NCBI RefSeq assembly: GCF_001025155.1
Contig: NZ_AP012322.1
Location: 1,302,001 to 1,366,000 of the forward strand
Source: Bifidobacterium angulatum DSM 20098 = JCM 7096
GTDB lineage: Bacteria > Actinomycetota > Actinomycetes > Actinomycetales > Bifidobacteriaceae
Length of the DNA stretch: 64,000 nt
Direction: 5' to 3'
Position numbers and translations under genes: made by a program. The first letter of the stretch is position 1; every line of letters starts with the position of its first letter. The notes beneath the pieces are model-generated. The model did not search any database, had not been told where the DNA came from, and saw only the letters and a list, made by a program, of their open reading frames with translations. This document shows, piece after piece, positions 47,567 to 58,058 of this stretch.

Positions 47567-47610
47567 ACGAAGGCCGGTTCCACAATGCTCCTCGTGGAAC
47601 CGGCCTTCGT
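47567..47610. terminator. Bidirectional terminator between the potassium operon and tlyA
   Basis: A perfect 17-bp stem (47567-47583 with 47594-47610) closes a 10-base loop. It serves the convergent genes ending at 47542 and 47658. Confidence 0.9.
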
Positions 47611-47657
47611 TATGGTCGCAAGCCTGTCACGGCCGTACACGCACCTGACAGGAGGCG

Positions 47658-48473
47658 TCACGCCTGCGCGGTACGGGCATACAACAGCCATTCGGCGTTG
47701 CCATGCGTGCCTTCGATCGGCGATGGCGCGGTGGCCACCACGTTCAGCCCTTCACGCCTGGCGCAGTCCATAACATCGTGCAGAGCCTTGCGCCGCAACT
47801 CCTCGCTTTCCACGATCCCGTTCTTGCCGAGCCCATCGCGGCCGACCTCGAACTGCGGTTTCACCAGCAGCACCACGGCGGCTCCAGGTGCCGCAATACG
47901 CGCGATAACGGGAATCACGTAGGTCAGGGAGATGAACGACACGTCGGAAACGATCATCTGCGGCCTGAACGGCAGATCGTCCGCGAACACGTCCCGAATG
48001 TTCACGCCGCTCATTTCGATGATGCGCGGATCTGTGGCAATGCGCGGATCAAGCTGGCCGTGGCCGACATCCAAAGCGACGACACGACCTGCTCCCCTAC
48101 GCAGCAGCACGTCGCAGAAGCCTCCGGTGGAGGCGCCGATGTCAAGACATTGCAGACCCTTCGGTTCCGCTAGTCCCTGCTCATGGAACGCCTCGAACGC
48201 CCCGACGAGCTTGTAGGCGCCACGGGACACATAATCCTCGCCCTTGTCCACGCGGATACGGGCATGCCCCAACGCGCCCACGGCGTATGCCGGCTTGGTC
48301 ACCGTCTCGCCGTTCACCGTGACCTTGCCGGCCTTGATGAGTTTCTGCGCCTTGGTACGCGTCCCCACCACTCCGGCCTCCACCAGAAGCAGATCCAGAC
48401 GGTCGGGCATGTTGACGATATCGTCGCCTACGGCCTCAAGGTCGATTTCATTGCCGCTGATCTGTTCGCTCAT
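47658..48473 (-). CDS. tlyA: TlyA family rRNA 2'-O-methyltransferase
   Basis: A 271-residue enzyme that, in mycobacteria, methylates 16S and 23S rRNA and sets capreomycin sensitivity. An N-terminal S4 RNA-binding domain (about 22-85) is followed by an FtsJ-like methyltransferase domain with SAM motif CLDIGASTGGFCDVLL and catalytic residues in YVSRGAYKL, VSDVSFISL and LVKPQFEVG. Its ATG overlaps the stop of the HAD gene by 4 bases. Order TPR, HAD, tlyA, nadK, recN follows the mycobacterial plan except for the potassium genes in between. Confidence 0.94.
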   Translation of the reverse strand: MSEQISGNEIDLEAVGDDIVNMPDRLDLLLVEAGVVGTRTKAQKLIKAGKVTVNGETVTKPAYAVGALGHARIRVDKGEDYVSRGAYKLVGAFEAFHEQGLAEPKGLQCLDIGASTGGFCDVLLRRGAGRVVALDVGHGQLDPRIATDPRIIEMSGVNIRDVFADDLPFRPQMIVSDVSFISLTYVIPVIARIAAPGAAVVLLVKPQFEVGRDGLGKNGIVESEELRRKALHDVMDCARREGLNVVATAPSPIEGTHGNAEWLLYARTAQA

Positions 48474-49516
48474 AGCGTAAATTCAGGCAGAGCGACAGAG
48501 GTCATGTCCGTGCCGTTGTCCTGCAGCTGCCAGGCGAGACAGATCGCCGCACGCAGTGCATTGATGGATGCGGGATCGCCGACACGAATCGCATTGTCCA
48601 CCTTGTCGTAGGCGGCACGGGCATTGCCGCACACCCAGCACCCGTTGCCGATGCTGGTCGGCAGCGGCATGGTCTCGTTCAATCCACGCAGATCCTTCGC
48701 CACATAGGTCGGGCGCAGATGCGCCGGGGCAAGCATGAGCTCGCGCGGGTTCGTCACTCCGGTCAGTACGGCGAGCGAATCGTAGCCGCCACGGTTGCCG
48801 GCCTCGATATCGGTGTCCAGACGATCGCCCACCGCAATGGACTCCTCTTTGGACACCATGTCATTGCCTTCCGAGGCGTTCAGCTCACGCGCTTCGTCGT
48901 ACATGTACGATTCGGGCTTGCCTGCGGACGCGACCGGTTCGACGCCGGTGGCGGTGATCACGGCCTGGATCATGGAGCCACAGCCTGGCGCGATGCCCAG
49001 TTCGCGCGGAATGGTCAGATCGCGATTGGTCACGAAATACGTGGCTCCCGCTTCCACGGCGAATGCGACGTTCGCCATCATCTGCCAGGTCATGTCCGGG
49101 TACCAGCCTTGGATGACGGCAGCCGGCTTGCTGGTCGGGTCATCGGTGATGACGAGTCCTGCGCGTTCGACCTCCTCGCGCAGATGTTCGGCGCCCAGCA
49201 CCAGTACGCGCGATCCGGCCGGAACGGCCTTGGCGACCATGCGGGCGGCGACCACGGATGAGGTGATAACCTGCCATGGTTCGACCTTCAGCCCGAAGCC
49301 GATAAGCTGATCGGCGACGATGCGCTGGAAACGCGACGAGTTGTTCGTCGTGTATTCGATCATCATGCCTGCCTGCTCGGCCTGCTGGATGGAATCGGCG
49401 GCATGATCCACGGCGTTCTTGCCACGGTAGACGACGCCATCAAGGTCGAGCAGTGCCAGATGGTACCGCTCGGCCAGAGTGCGTTCGCTTCCCTGAAGAA
49501 AACGGGTTTTGCTCAC
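48470..49516 (-). CDS. HAD-IIA family hydrolase, NagD-like
   Basis: A 348-residue phosphatase. Motif I is LLDLDGVVYRG, the TTNNSSR segment and SAGKPESYMY are typical of the NagD/PGP group, and ESIAVGDRLDTDIEAG carries the metal-binding aspartates. It overlaps the gene on each side by 4 bases. In mycobacteria a homologous gene occupies the same position before tlyA. Substrate unknown; sugar- or glycolate-phosphates are typical. Confidence 0.92.
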   Translation of the reverse strand: MSKTRFLQGSERTLAERYHLALLDLDGVVYRGKNAVDHAADSIQQAEQAGMMIEYTTNNSSRFQRIVADQLIGFGLKVEPWQVITSSVVAARMVAKAVPAGSRVLVLGAEHLREEVERAGLVITDDPTSKPAAVIQGWYPDMTWQMMANVAFAVEAGATYFVTNRDLTIPRELGIAPGCGSMIQAVITATGVEPVASAGKPESYMYDEARELNASEGNDMVSKEESIAVGDRLDTDIEAGNRGGYDSLAVLTGVTNPRELMLAPAHLRPTYVAKDLRGLNETMPLPTSIGNGCWVCGNARAAYDKVDNAIRVGDPASINALRAAICLAWQLQDNGTDMTSVALPEFTL

Positions 49517-51297
49517 TTTTCGGTCGACTCCTCGTCGACGTCCCCGGCTTCGGCCTGTTCGGATTCCTCGGACTTGGAATCGTCGGAATCCTTGGACTCC
49601 TCGGCCTTGGAATCATCGTCCTGCTCGGCTTCGCCGTCGGCTTGTTCAGCCTCCTGCTCGGGTTCCTCATCGGATTCCGCGCCTTCCTTGGCCTCGTCCG
49701 CAGGCAGCTCGGTCTCGTCCTCTTCCGGTTCGGGTTCGGGGGCGAACTGTGCTTCGGAGGGGTCGATGCCGAGCTTGTCGAGCACTTCCTCGTCATCGCC
49801 GTTGGTGATATACGCCAGGTCATGATCGATTACCACATCGTCGGAATCCTCGTCGATATCGAAGTCCGCGTACTGATCCTCAAGCTTCTCGATCATGCCT
49901 TCCAACGATTCGGCCTTATCGCTCTGTCCGGACTCCTCCAGGAAGAGCTGCTCGGCCTGCAGGGCGCGCATGCGGTAGGCGCCGGACAGCCCCTTGGAAC
50001 GCGCCAGCGTATGCACGACGGCAATGGCCTTATCCCACTGCTCCAGATCGCCCAAGGCGCCCGCGTATACCAGGAACATCTCGGCCTTGGGCTCGCCGCG
50101 CAGCAGCTTGGCATCGTCGCTCAACGCCAGTTCGATGGCCTTCTTTGGATTGCCCAGGCCACGCTCGCAATCGGCCATGAACGGCAGATAGTCCGCGAAG
50201 CCGTTCATACGGAAGGCGGTGCGGAACTCACGCAACGCAAGCTTGTAGTCGCCGGTACGGTACGCGGCAAATGCCAGCGTCTCGCGAGCGAAATCGATGC
50301 GGGATGCCTGACGGGCAACCCACTTGGCATGCTCCATGGCCGCCTTGGGATCATCGTCGATAAGCGTGTAGGCCGCAAGAATATGCAGACCGGTGTTCTC
50401 CGCATGCTCCTTCGCCAGACCACGCAGACGTTCCTTCTCGTCGGAGGAAAGCATGGACCATTCAAGGCCCTTCGGCATCACCGGCTCGTCTGGGCGACGC
50501 GCGGTATACGGATTCTGGGAGGGGAAGCTCATCGTGCCGTCGGAGTTGCGGCGCGGACGGCTCATGTATTCGGTGCGCTTATGCTCGCGATATTCGCGCT
50601 TCTCGTCGTCGGAGAACTGGCGACGCTCGCCATGCTCGTCGTTGCGGCGATTATTGCGGCGGTCGTCATCGCGGCGGTAGCGCGGATTGCCCCCATGCTC
50701 GCCGTCACGGCGCGGGCCCTTGCCGAAGCCGCCCTTGCCGCCACGATTATCGCGGTAGCCTCCGCGACGCTCGCCGTCCTTGTGGAAATCGCGATCCTTA
50801 CGGAACTCGCGCTTCTCGCCATCACCATCACGATGGAAGTCGCGATCCTTATGGAAGTCGCGATCCTTGCGGAAGTCACGGTCCTTGCGATAGCCTCCGC
50901 GACGCTCGCCGTCCTTATGGAAGTCGCGATCCTTGCGGTAGCCGCCACGGGAATCGCCGTCCCTGCGGAAGTCCTTGCGATAACCGCGGTTCTCGCCATC
51001 GCCGTCCCTACGGAAGTCGCGATCCTTGCGGAAGTCGCCATCCTTGCGATAGCCTCCGCGACGCTCGCCGTCCTTATGGAAGTCGCGATCCTTGCGGTAG
51101 CCGCCCTTGCCATAGGACTTACGCCCGCCGAATCCGCCCTTGCCGCCTTCGCGGTCGCCGTCGCGGTGTCCATAACCGCTCTTGCCACGCGGCTTGAATC
51201 CCTTGCCTCCGCGATTGCCCGGTCGGCCCGAGCCGCCATGCCCGTAAGACTTGCGCCCGCCGAACGACTTGCCGGAATGTTCATTACCTTCTGCCAT
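49513..51297 (-). CDS. TPR-like protein with basic RGG-like repeats and an acidic tail
   Basis: A 594-residue protein in three parts. Residues 1-235 are repetitive and extremely rich in Arg, Lys, Asp and Gly (units like YRKDRDFHKDGERRGG and GGKGGFGGRKSYG). Residues about 265-470 are helical and TPR-like (AKEHAENTGLHILAAYTLID, TGDYKLALREFRTAFRMNG, QWDKAIAVVHTLARSKG). The last 120 are overwhelmingly Glu, Asp and Ser. Only the TPR core resembles the mycobacterial gene at this locus. RNA or ribosome association is inferred from the basic tract and the tlyA operon. Its stop overlaps the HAD start. Confidence 0.82.
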   Translation of the reverse strand: MAEGNEHSGKSFGGRKSYGHGGSGRPGNRGGKGFKPRGKSGYGHRDGDREGGKGGFGGRKSYGKGGYRKDRDFHKDGERRGGYRKDGDFRKDRDFRRDGDGENRGYRKDFRRDGDSRGGYRKDRDFHKDGERRGGYRKDRDFRKDRDFHKDRDFHRDGDGEKREFRKDRDFHKDGERRGGYRDNRGGKGGFGKGPRRDGEHGGNPRYRRDDDRRNNRRNDEHGERRQFSDDEKREYREHKRTEYMSRPRRNSDGTMSFPSQNPYTARRPDEPVMPKGLEWSMLSSDEKERLRGLAKEHAENTGLHILAAYTLIDDDPKAAMEHAKWVARQASRIDFARETLAFAAYRTGDYKLALREFRTAFRMNGFADYLPFMADCERGLGNPKKAIELALSDDAKLLRGEPKAEMFLVYAGALGDLEQWDKAIAVVHTLARSKGLSGAYRMRALQAEQLFLEESGQSDKAESLEGMIEKLEDQYADFDIDEDSDDVVIDHDLAYITNGDDEEVLDKLGIDPSEAQFAPEPEPEEDETELPADEAKEGAESDEEPEQEAEQADGEAEQDDDSKAEESKDSDDSKSEESEQAEAGDVDEESTEK

Positions 51298-51389
51298 ATG
51301 CTGTTCCTCGCTTCAATCAGATACTTTGCGACTATTCGAAAACCATTCGCGTGGCGGGTCGTGGATACAGCCCGCCACAGCTATATGCG

Positions 51390-52712
51390 TCAGTGACGCT
51401 CCACCACGCCAAGCGCCTTCTTGCCACGGCGAATCAAGGCGAAACGGCCGGCGAGGAAGTCGCTCTCCCCCAGCACCGCCTCATCGTCCTCGACACGCAC
51501 ATTATTCAGGTACACGCCGCCGGACTTGATGGCACGGCGGGCCTCGGAACCGGACTTGAACAGTCCCGCCGCCTGCGCCGCGTCGATCACGCGTGCGCCG
51601 GCCTCGGATTGCGGGAACACATGCTCACCGTTCTCGCCGGCGACCTTGAACCCATCAAGCACGGATTCCAGGGTCTGCTCATCGATGGCATTCAGATCGC
51701 CGCCACGCCCGAACAGCGCGGTGGACGCATCGATGGCGGCCTGGGTCGCCTGCTCGCCATGCACGAAGCTCGTGACCTCCCATGCAAGGGTCTTCTGCGC
51801 TTCGCGAGCACCCGGATTCGTCTTGCTTTCCTCGATCAGACGCTCGATCTCGCTCTTCGGCAGGAAGGTGAAGGCCTTCAGCAGGCTTTCCATCTCCGCA
51901 TCCGGGCGGTTGATCCAGAACTGATAGAACTTGTAGGGGCTGAGCATCGTGGCGTCAAGCCATACCGCATTGCCTTCGGACTTGCCGAACTTCTTGCCCT
52001 GCGCATCGGTGATGATCGGGCTGGTGAACACGTTCACGTCCACGCCGCGCACCTTATGGATCAGATCCAGCCCGGAGGTGAGGTTGCCCCACTGGTCGGA
52101 ACCGCCAAGCTCCAGCGTGCAGTGGTACTCATCGAACAGGTGCAGGAAGTCGTTGCCCTGCAGCACCTGGTAGCTGAATTCGGTGAAGGAGATGCCCTCT
52201 TCGGAATTGAGACGGCGTGCGACCGTGTCTTTGGCGAGCATGGTGCCCAGACGGAAGTTCTTGCCGACATCGCGCAGAAAATCGATGACGCTCATCTGCG
52301 CGGTCCAGTCGTAGTTGGAGACGAAACGGACCGGATTGCTTCCTTCGGTATCGAGAATGCCGCCGATCTGCTTCTTCAAACGCTCGGCCCATCCTGCCAC
52401 GACGTCCTTGGGGTTCAACGTGCGTTCGCCGGACTGGCGCGGATCGCCGATCAGACCGGTCGCGCCGCCCACCAGTGCAATGGGATGGTGGCCTGCGAGC
52501 TGCAGGTGGCGCATGTTGATGAGCTGTACCAGATTGCCGATATGCAGTGAGGCCGCGGTCGGATCGAATCCGCAATAATAGGTGATCGGCTCGCCGTTCA
52601 GTGCCTGAGCAAGGCGTTCACGATCGGTGGACTGGGACACCAGACCACGCCACTGAAGTTCCTCAAGCAGAGATGAAAAACCTGCTTCCCTGAAGTCAGT
52701 GATACGAGCCAT
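51390..52712 (-). CDS. tyrS: Tyrosyl-tRNA synthetase
   Basis: A 440-residue class I enzyme. The HIGH equivalent is HIGN at 57-60; YYCGFDPTA and GGSDQWGN bind tyrosine and adenylate; the KMSKS equivalent is KKFGKSEG, the KFGKS variant typical of bacterial TyrRS. A C-terminal S4 domain (about 360-425) has [16 protein letters not shown]. The start is standard. It lies 92 bases ahead of the TPR protein gene in the same direction and may head the operon. No T-box is visible in the leader. Confidence 0.96.
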   Translation of the reverse strand: MARITDFREAGFSSLLEELQWRGLVSQSTDRERLAQALNGEPITYYCGFDPTAASLHIGNLVQLINMRHLQLAGHHPIALVGGATGLIGDPRQSGERTLNPKDVVAGWAERLKKQIGGILDTEGSNPVRFVSNYDWTAQMSVIDFLRDVGKNFRLGTMLAKDTVARRLNSEEGISFTEFSYQVLQGNDFLHLFDEYHCTLELGGSDQWGNLTSGLDLIHKVRGVDVNVFTSPIITDAQGKKFGKSEGNAVWLDATMLSPYKFYQFWINRPDAEMESLLKAFTFLPKSEIERLIEESKTNPGAREAQKTLAWEVTSFVHGEQATQAAIDASTALFGRGGDLNAIDEQTLESVLDGFKVAGENGEHVFPQSEAGARVIDAAQAAGLFKSGSEARRAIKSGGVYLNNVRVEDDEAVLGESDFLAGRFALIRRGKKALGVVERH

Positions 52713-52846
52713 ATCTTGTTAATCTCCCTATCAAATTCTTGGGTTTCGAATGCGTATAACGCATCATTCAGTCTCGCAGAACATCACGACAGCTTCACAC
52801 GCGAGGCGTCCCGGCCCGAACAGCGGAAATAGGCAGACGACAAAGC

Positions 52847-52852
52847 TATAAT
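52847..52852 (+). promoter_or_regulatory. Candidate -10 element for the DUF975/CmpB gene
   Basis: A consensus TATAAT lies 62 bases before the GTG start. No recognisable -35 hexamer is at the expected spacing, so this is tentative. Confidence 0.35.
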
Positions 52853-52913
52853 GAGCGTGCTTGGACAGGACCGCGCCCAACGTTCTTTTGCAATTAGGGG
52901 AAACGAGAGAGAT

Positions 52914-54746
52914 GTGAATCGAAAAGCCCTGAAGACACAAGCGAAAATCACGCTGAAACGCCATTATTGGCTCATCCTTGTGCTGTGCCTGTTCGCTGCG
53001 TTCCTTGGCGTCGAATACGGTTCGACGCTATGGGCGACCGACTATCAGAATCCAGCCGTCGTCAGTTCCTCCGCCGATGAGACCACTGTCACCAGCGGTG
53101 CGGCGAGCGACCATCTGTCGTCCAATGGCATCTCGGATCTGCTGGAGAAGATCATCGCCGGTGACGATGCCGGAGCCAAGCGGCAGGTGGAGCAATCCCA
53201 GAAGAGCATCCAGGACAACGACCATGACGCGACGTTCGGCCGGTCGCGCGGCGTATTCGCCACAGTGCTCAATTCCTTCTCCACCGGCAGCGTCATCCTT
53301 TCCGTCACCAACGCGATGAGTTCCATCCTGCATTCGCGCGGAGGGGCCGCCATACTGCTGGTGCTCGCCAGTCTGGCGGTGTACCTGTTCGTCTGGCTGT
53401 TCATCCGCGAAACCTACCTGGTGGTGTCCCGCCGCATGGTGCTTGAATCGCGCGTCTACGAGCAGGTGCCGATCCACCATATGATGTTCCCGCTGCGCAC
53501 CCGCAAATGGGCGAGCATCGCATGGACGATGTTCGTAAAGAGCGTGTTCCTGACTCTCTGGTGGCTGACCATCGTCGGCGGCATCATCAAGACCTTCTCC
53601 TACATGCTGGTGCCGTTCATCATCGCCGAGAACCCCTCCATCAAGGCATGCGACGCGATTACGCTGTCCCGTCGCATGATGAGAGGACACAAGTGGGAGT
53701 GCTTCGTCGCCATACTGACCTTCCTCGGCTGGGACATCCTGTCCATCTGCACGCTTGGCCTGACCGGCATCTTCTATTCCAACGGCTACAAGGCCTCGTT
53801 CTGGGCCGAATACTATACCTACCTGCGCGGCACCGCGAAGCAGGCCGGCCTGCAGGGCGCCGAACAGCTCAACGACACGTTCCTGTTCGAAAAGGCACCG
53901 GCCGATCTGCTGGAGCGCACCTACTCCGACGCCCGCACCGCCATCAGCGAAGTGGATGCCCAGGGCGAAACCGTCAGCGCGCCGAAGGGCTTCGCCGGCT
54001 GGCTGGCCGACTGGTTCGGCATTCGCATCATGCGTTCCAAGCAGGTGTCGGCCTGGGAGGATTACCAGGGCAAGATGCACGCGTCGAAGACCGGCAGGGC
54101 TCTGCTGGCCGCGCAGATGTACCCGGTACGCCTCTCCCCCATCCCCATGAAGGACAAGAACATCAACATAGGCGGGTTGAACGCGGCACGCAGCTACTCG
54201 CTGCTGAACCTGATAATGATGTTCTTCATCTTCTGCATCATCGGCTGGGTGTGGGAGGTCGCACTGTGCTTCATCGACGAGGGCGTGTTCGTCAACCGCG
54301 GCACCCTGCATGGCCCATGGCTGCCGATTTACGGCACCGGCGGCGTCTTCATCCTGATCGTACTCAAGAAGCTGCGCAAGCACCCGGTCGCGGAATTCGT
54401 CGCCGCCGTTGCGCTCTGCGGCACGTTGGAATACATCTCGTCGTGGCATCTGGAAATGACCAAGGGGCAGCGTTGGTGGGATTACACCGGCTACTTCCTG
54501 AACATCAACGGACGCATCTGCGCCGAAGGCCTGCTGGTGTTCGGTCTGGGAGGTTTGGCGATCGTATATCTGGTCGCGCCGACGCTCAACCAGTTGCTTG
54601 ACCGCATCAACCGCAAGGCGCTGCTCTGCGTGGCTCTGGTGCTGCTGGTCTCGTACATCGGAGATCAGGTCTATTCGGCCCAGCATCCGAATTCCGGACA
54701 CGGCATCACCGACACCGGTTCGTCATCCGTCGAAGTGCGCCAGTAG
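52914..54746 (+). CDS. DUF975-like and CmpB-type (PF06541) fused membrane protein
   Basis: A 610-residue integral membrane protein. The N-terminal part (about 1-330) has five or so helices and the DUF975-type segments ENPSIKACDAITLSRRMMRG and YTYLRG. The C-terminal part (about 420-590) has the CmpB pattern FFIFCIIGWVWEVALCF, FVNRGTLHGPWLPIYGTGG and WWDYTGYFLNINGRIC. The family name suggests an ABC permease but no ATPase is nearby. The start is GTG after ACGAGAGAG. The convergent neighbour carries a second CmpB domain. Confidence 0.82.
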   Translation: MNRKALKTQAKITLKRHYWLILVLCLFAAFLGVEYGSTLWATDYQNPAVVSSSADETTVTSGAASDHLSSNGISDLLEKIIAGDDAGAKRQVEQSQKSIQDNDHDATFGRSRGVFATVLNSFSTGSVILSVTNAMSSILHSRGGAAILLVLASLAVYLFVWLFIRETYLVVSRRMVLESRVYEQVPIHHMMFPLRTRKWASIAWTMFVKSVFLTLWWLTIVGGIIKTFSYMLVPFIIAENPSIKACDAITLSRRMMRGHKWECFVAILTFLGWDILSICTLGLTGIFYSNGYKASFWAEYYTYLRGTAKQAGLQGAEQLNDTFLFEKAPADLLERTYSDARTAISEVDAQGETVSAPKGFAGWLADWFGIRIMRSKQVSAWEDYQGKMHASKTGRALLAAQMYPVRLSPIPMKDKNINIGGLNAARSYSLLNLIMMFFIFCIIGWVWEVALCFIDEGVFVNRGTLHGPWLPIYGTGGVFILIVLKKLRKHPVAEFVAAVALCGTLEYISSWHLEMTKGQRWWDYTGYFLNINGRICAEGLLVFGLGGLAIVYLVAPTLNQLLDRINRKALLCVALVLLVSYIGDQVYSAQHPNSGHGITDTGSSSVEVRQ

Positions 54747-54767
54747 CGCGACAAAGCAACGGCATTG

Positions 54768-54824
54768 CCGATATCGAGGGGCCGGCTTCATTCACCATGA
54801 ATGCGGCCGGCCCCTCAATATCGG
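54768..54824. terminator. Bidirectional terminator between the two CmpB-type genes
   Basis: Arms at 54768-54793 and 54799-54824 pair over 26 positions with three mismatches and a 5-base loop; the right flank holds TTATTTTCT. Confidence 0.85.
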
Positions 54825-54830
54825 ATTCGA

Positions 54831-55613
54831 TTATTTTCTACGCAACAGTTCGCGCACGGTTTCCATGATCTTGCTTTCCTTCACCGACTCGGTCGATCTC
54901 AAATTCGGAAACGCCTGAATCATGCGACGCTGCTGCCGGTTCAGGGTTTTCATGGCACTACTGCGCATACTGGCGAGAATCTCCTGCGATGAAGACGACC
55001 ATTCATGGATCTTCTGCAGCAACACGTCCTTGCCCCACTGGCATGATTCGCCGGTATGCTCGGCCGCGCTCTGAATCATTTCGCTGAAATTCCTCAGACT
55101 TTCGCTCAGGTTCACCATGCCTCGAATCGTCACAATCATGTCTATGACGAACAGCACGATGAAGCATAGGCATAACGCATGCAATGCGCGCATCGGAACC
55201 AGCATCGTCCATTGCGCCACCCAGGGCTGGGCCAATTCAATCAATGCAACACCGGCTGCTCCGAACACCACGGCCCCCAACAGACTGACACGCCCCTGGA
55301 TGTTGAACCGGTAATCGCTGTAATCCCACCAACGCGCATGGAATATCTTCTCCATCGCCCATGAGGTGACGAATTCAAGCACACTGGCACCCAATGCGGA
55401 AATAAGGAAGATGATCACCGGATGGTCTCGCAGGCCGCTCAGCAATAGAATGCCCAGCACCGCGCCGGCACCATAGATCGGGCAGATCGGACCGTTCAGG
55501 AATCCCCGGTTCACCCAGCGACGTTCAAGAACGGACACCAGAACGGATTCATAGACCCAACCGACGCAGCTGTACAGCAGGAACCACAGCAACAGGTATT
55601 CGATATTCGGCAT
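54831..55613 (-). CDS. CmpB-type (PF06541) membrane protein
   Basis: A 260-residue paralogue of the C-terminal half of the convergent neighbour. It has the shared pattern LYSCVGWVYESVLVSV, WVNRGFLNGPICPIYGAGA and WWDYSDYRFNIQGRVSLL across five or six helices, followed by a long soluble helical tail of about 90 residues rich in Ser, Arg and Glu. ATG at 55613 follows GGAGG at close spacing and is preferred over a GTG at 55631 that overlaps the HD gene's stop. Function unknown. Confidence 0.82.
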   Translation of the reverse strand: MPNIEYLLLWFLLYSCVGWVYESVLVSVLERRWVNRGFLNGPICPIYGAGAVLGILLLSGLRDHPVIIFLISALGASVLEFVTSWAMEKIFHARWWDYSDYRFNIQGRVSLLGAVVFGAAGVALIELAQPWVAQWTMLVPMRALHALCLCFIVLFVIDMIVTIRGMVNLSESLRNFSEMIQSAAEHTGESCQWGKDVLLQKIHEWSSSSQEILASMRSSAMKTLNRQQRRMIQAFPNLRSTESVKESKIMETVRELLRRK

Positions 55614-55627
55614 GAATGCCTCCAAGC

Positions 55628-56119
55628 TCACTTCCGCAGCAGCGGTTTATGGAAACGGTCACGGGAGAATGTCTCCCTGGTGGCGCTGATCTTATCCGCC
55701 ATGGTGACCAGATATCCCTCGATGTATTTCGGCGGAACCGGCGTCATGGGGAACATGTGCTTGGCGATGCTGTCGCGTTCGATATGGTTGAGGTCGAAAT
55801 CGCGCACCGCATTGCGCAACGCAGCCTGTCCATGGGTGAAGCCATGCAGCCGATGCTCGCCATTGTCCCAATCGTGCCAGTCGTAAAGGAAGTAGTCGTG
55901 CAGCAACGCGGATCTGACCAGGGAATGCAGATCGACGCGATACCACAGGCGCAGACGGTCGGCCATCCATACCGCCAGACAAGCGACGCGAATGGAATGG
56001 GCGAATGTGGTCACCGCCCCATGCTGGTAGCACCGTCTTTCGATGTCCATATGCTCGTGTTCGAACACTTCACGCCCATGCTGGTAGACCAGCCGTTGAA
56101 TCTGAACTCGCGTCAGCAT
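55628..56119 (-). CDS. HD-domain phosphohydrolase-like protein
   Basis: A 163-residue protein with an HD metal site: AVTTFAHSIRVACLAVW supplies the first histidine, LVRSALLHDYFLYDWHDW the His-Asp pair, and ITMADKISATRE-like VTMADKISATRE the final aspartate. Members of this kind are common in gut bacteria beside CmpB-type genes. It lies directly upstream of such a gene, so a shared role is likely. Substrate unknown. Confidence 0.85.
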   Translation of the reverse strand: MLTRVQIQRLVYQHGREVFEHEHMDIERRCYQHGAVTTFAHSIRVACLAVWMADRLRLWYRVDLHSLVRSALLHDYFLYDWHDWDNGEHRLHGFTHGQAALRNAVRDFDLNHIERDSIAKHMFPMTPVPPKYIEGYLVTMADKISATRETFSRDRFHKPLLRK

Positions 56120-56427
56120 CGTTTGTCCCCTTCTTGTTCTGTGATTACTGCGCTCGAGTGTATTGCAAGCGGCATCCGCACGCCCTCATTCGATGGAATG
56201 AATCGATTCCCCAGCCCATTATCACCAGCGATCGTGCCAACGACTCCCCGACAGCCACATGATGGTTCCGTCCAGACAGCGGCAATCGATTGCAACCATA
56301 CGCATAGGTAGACCCGCCGAACGATATGCCGAACGGCGGGTCTTTGTCATCCTATTGGCCGATGGTCACCATCATGCGGGCAATGCGGACCATCAGCGCA
56401 TCATCGATCGCGCTTCGGGCGAGCCCG
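56120..56427. other. Gene-free stretch between argH and the HD gene
   Basis: Apart from the terminator at 56310-56343 I see no supported gene. The promoter of the HD gene should be here but is not obvious. Confidence 0.5.
56310..56343. terminator. Terminator downstream of argH
   Basis: AGACCCGCCG (56310-56319) pairs exactly with CGGCGGGTCT (56334-56343) across a 14-base loop. It lies about 85 bases past the argH stop. Confidence 0.75.
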
Positions 56428-57963
<1,536 letters not shown>

Positions 57964-57985
57964 TCAGTGGGGTCAACGGTAATCG

Positions 57986-58029
57986 AAGCCCCGCCGTCCG
58001 ACCCGTATAGGGGTGGGCTGGCGGGGCTT
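57986..58029 (-). terminator. Hairpin between argG and argH
   Basis: AAGCCCCGCC (57986-57995) pairs with GGCGGGGCTT (58020-58029), with an inner GACCC/GGGGT pairing. There is no long T-run, so termination may be partial. Confidence 0.7.
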
Positions 58030-58058
58030 ACGCATGTGCCATGGGATGGCGGCGGATG

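Noticed and set aside
50700..51120. CRISPR-like array in the repeat region
   Set aside because: The repeats are short, imperfect, in codon register and without unique spacers; they encode the basic tract of the TPR protein.
49453..51396. A 647-codon plus-strand frame of Ala/Ile/Val-rich repeats that looks like a membrane protein
   Set aside because: It is the complement of the Arg/Lys/Asp/Glu-rich repeat gene. The minus frame has a TPR core and 4-bp overlap with the next gene.
52713..52850. T-box leader of tyrS
   Set aside because: No AGGGTGGNACCGCG-type antiterminator sequence is present in the leader.
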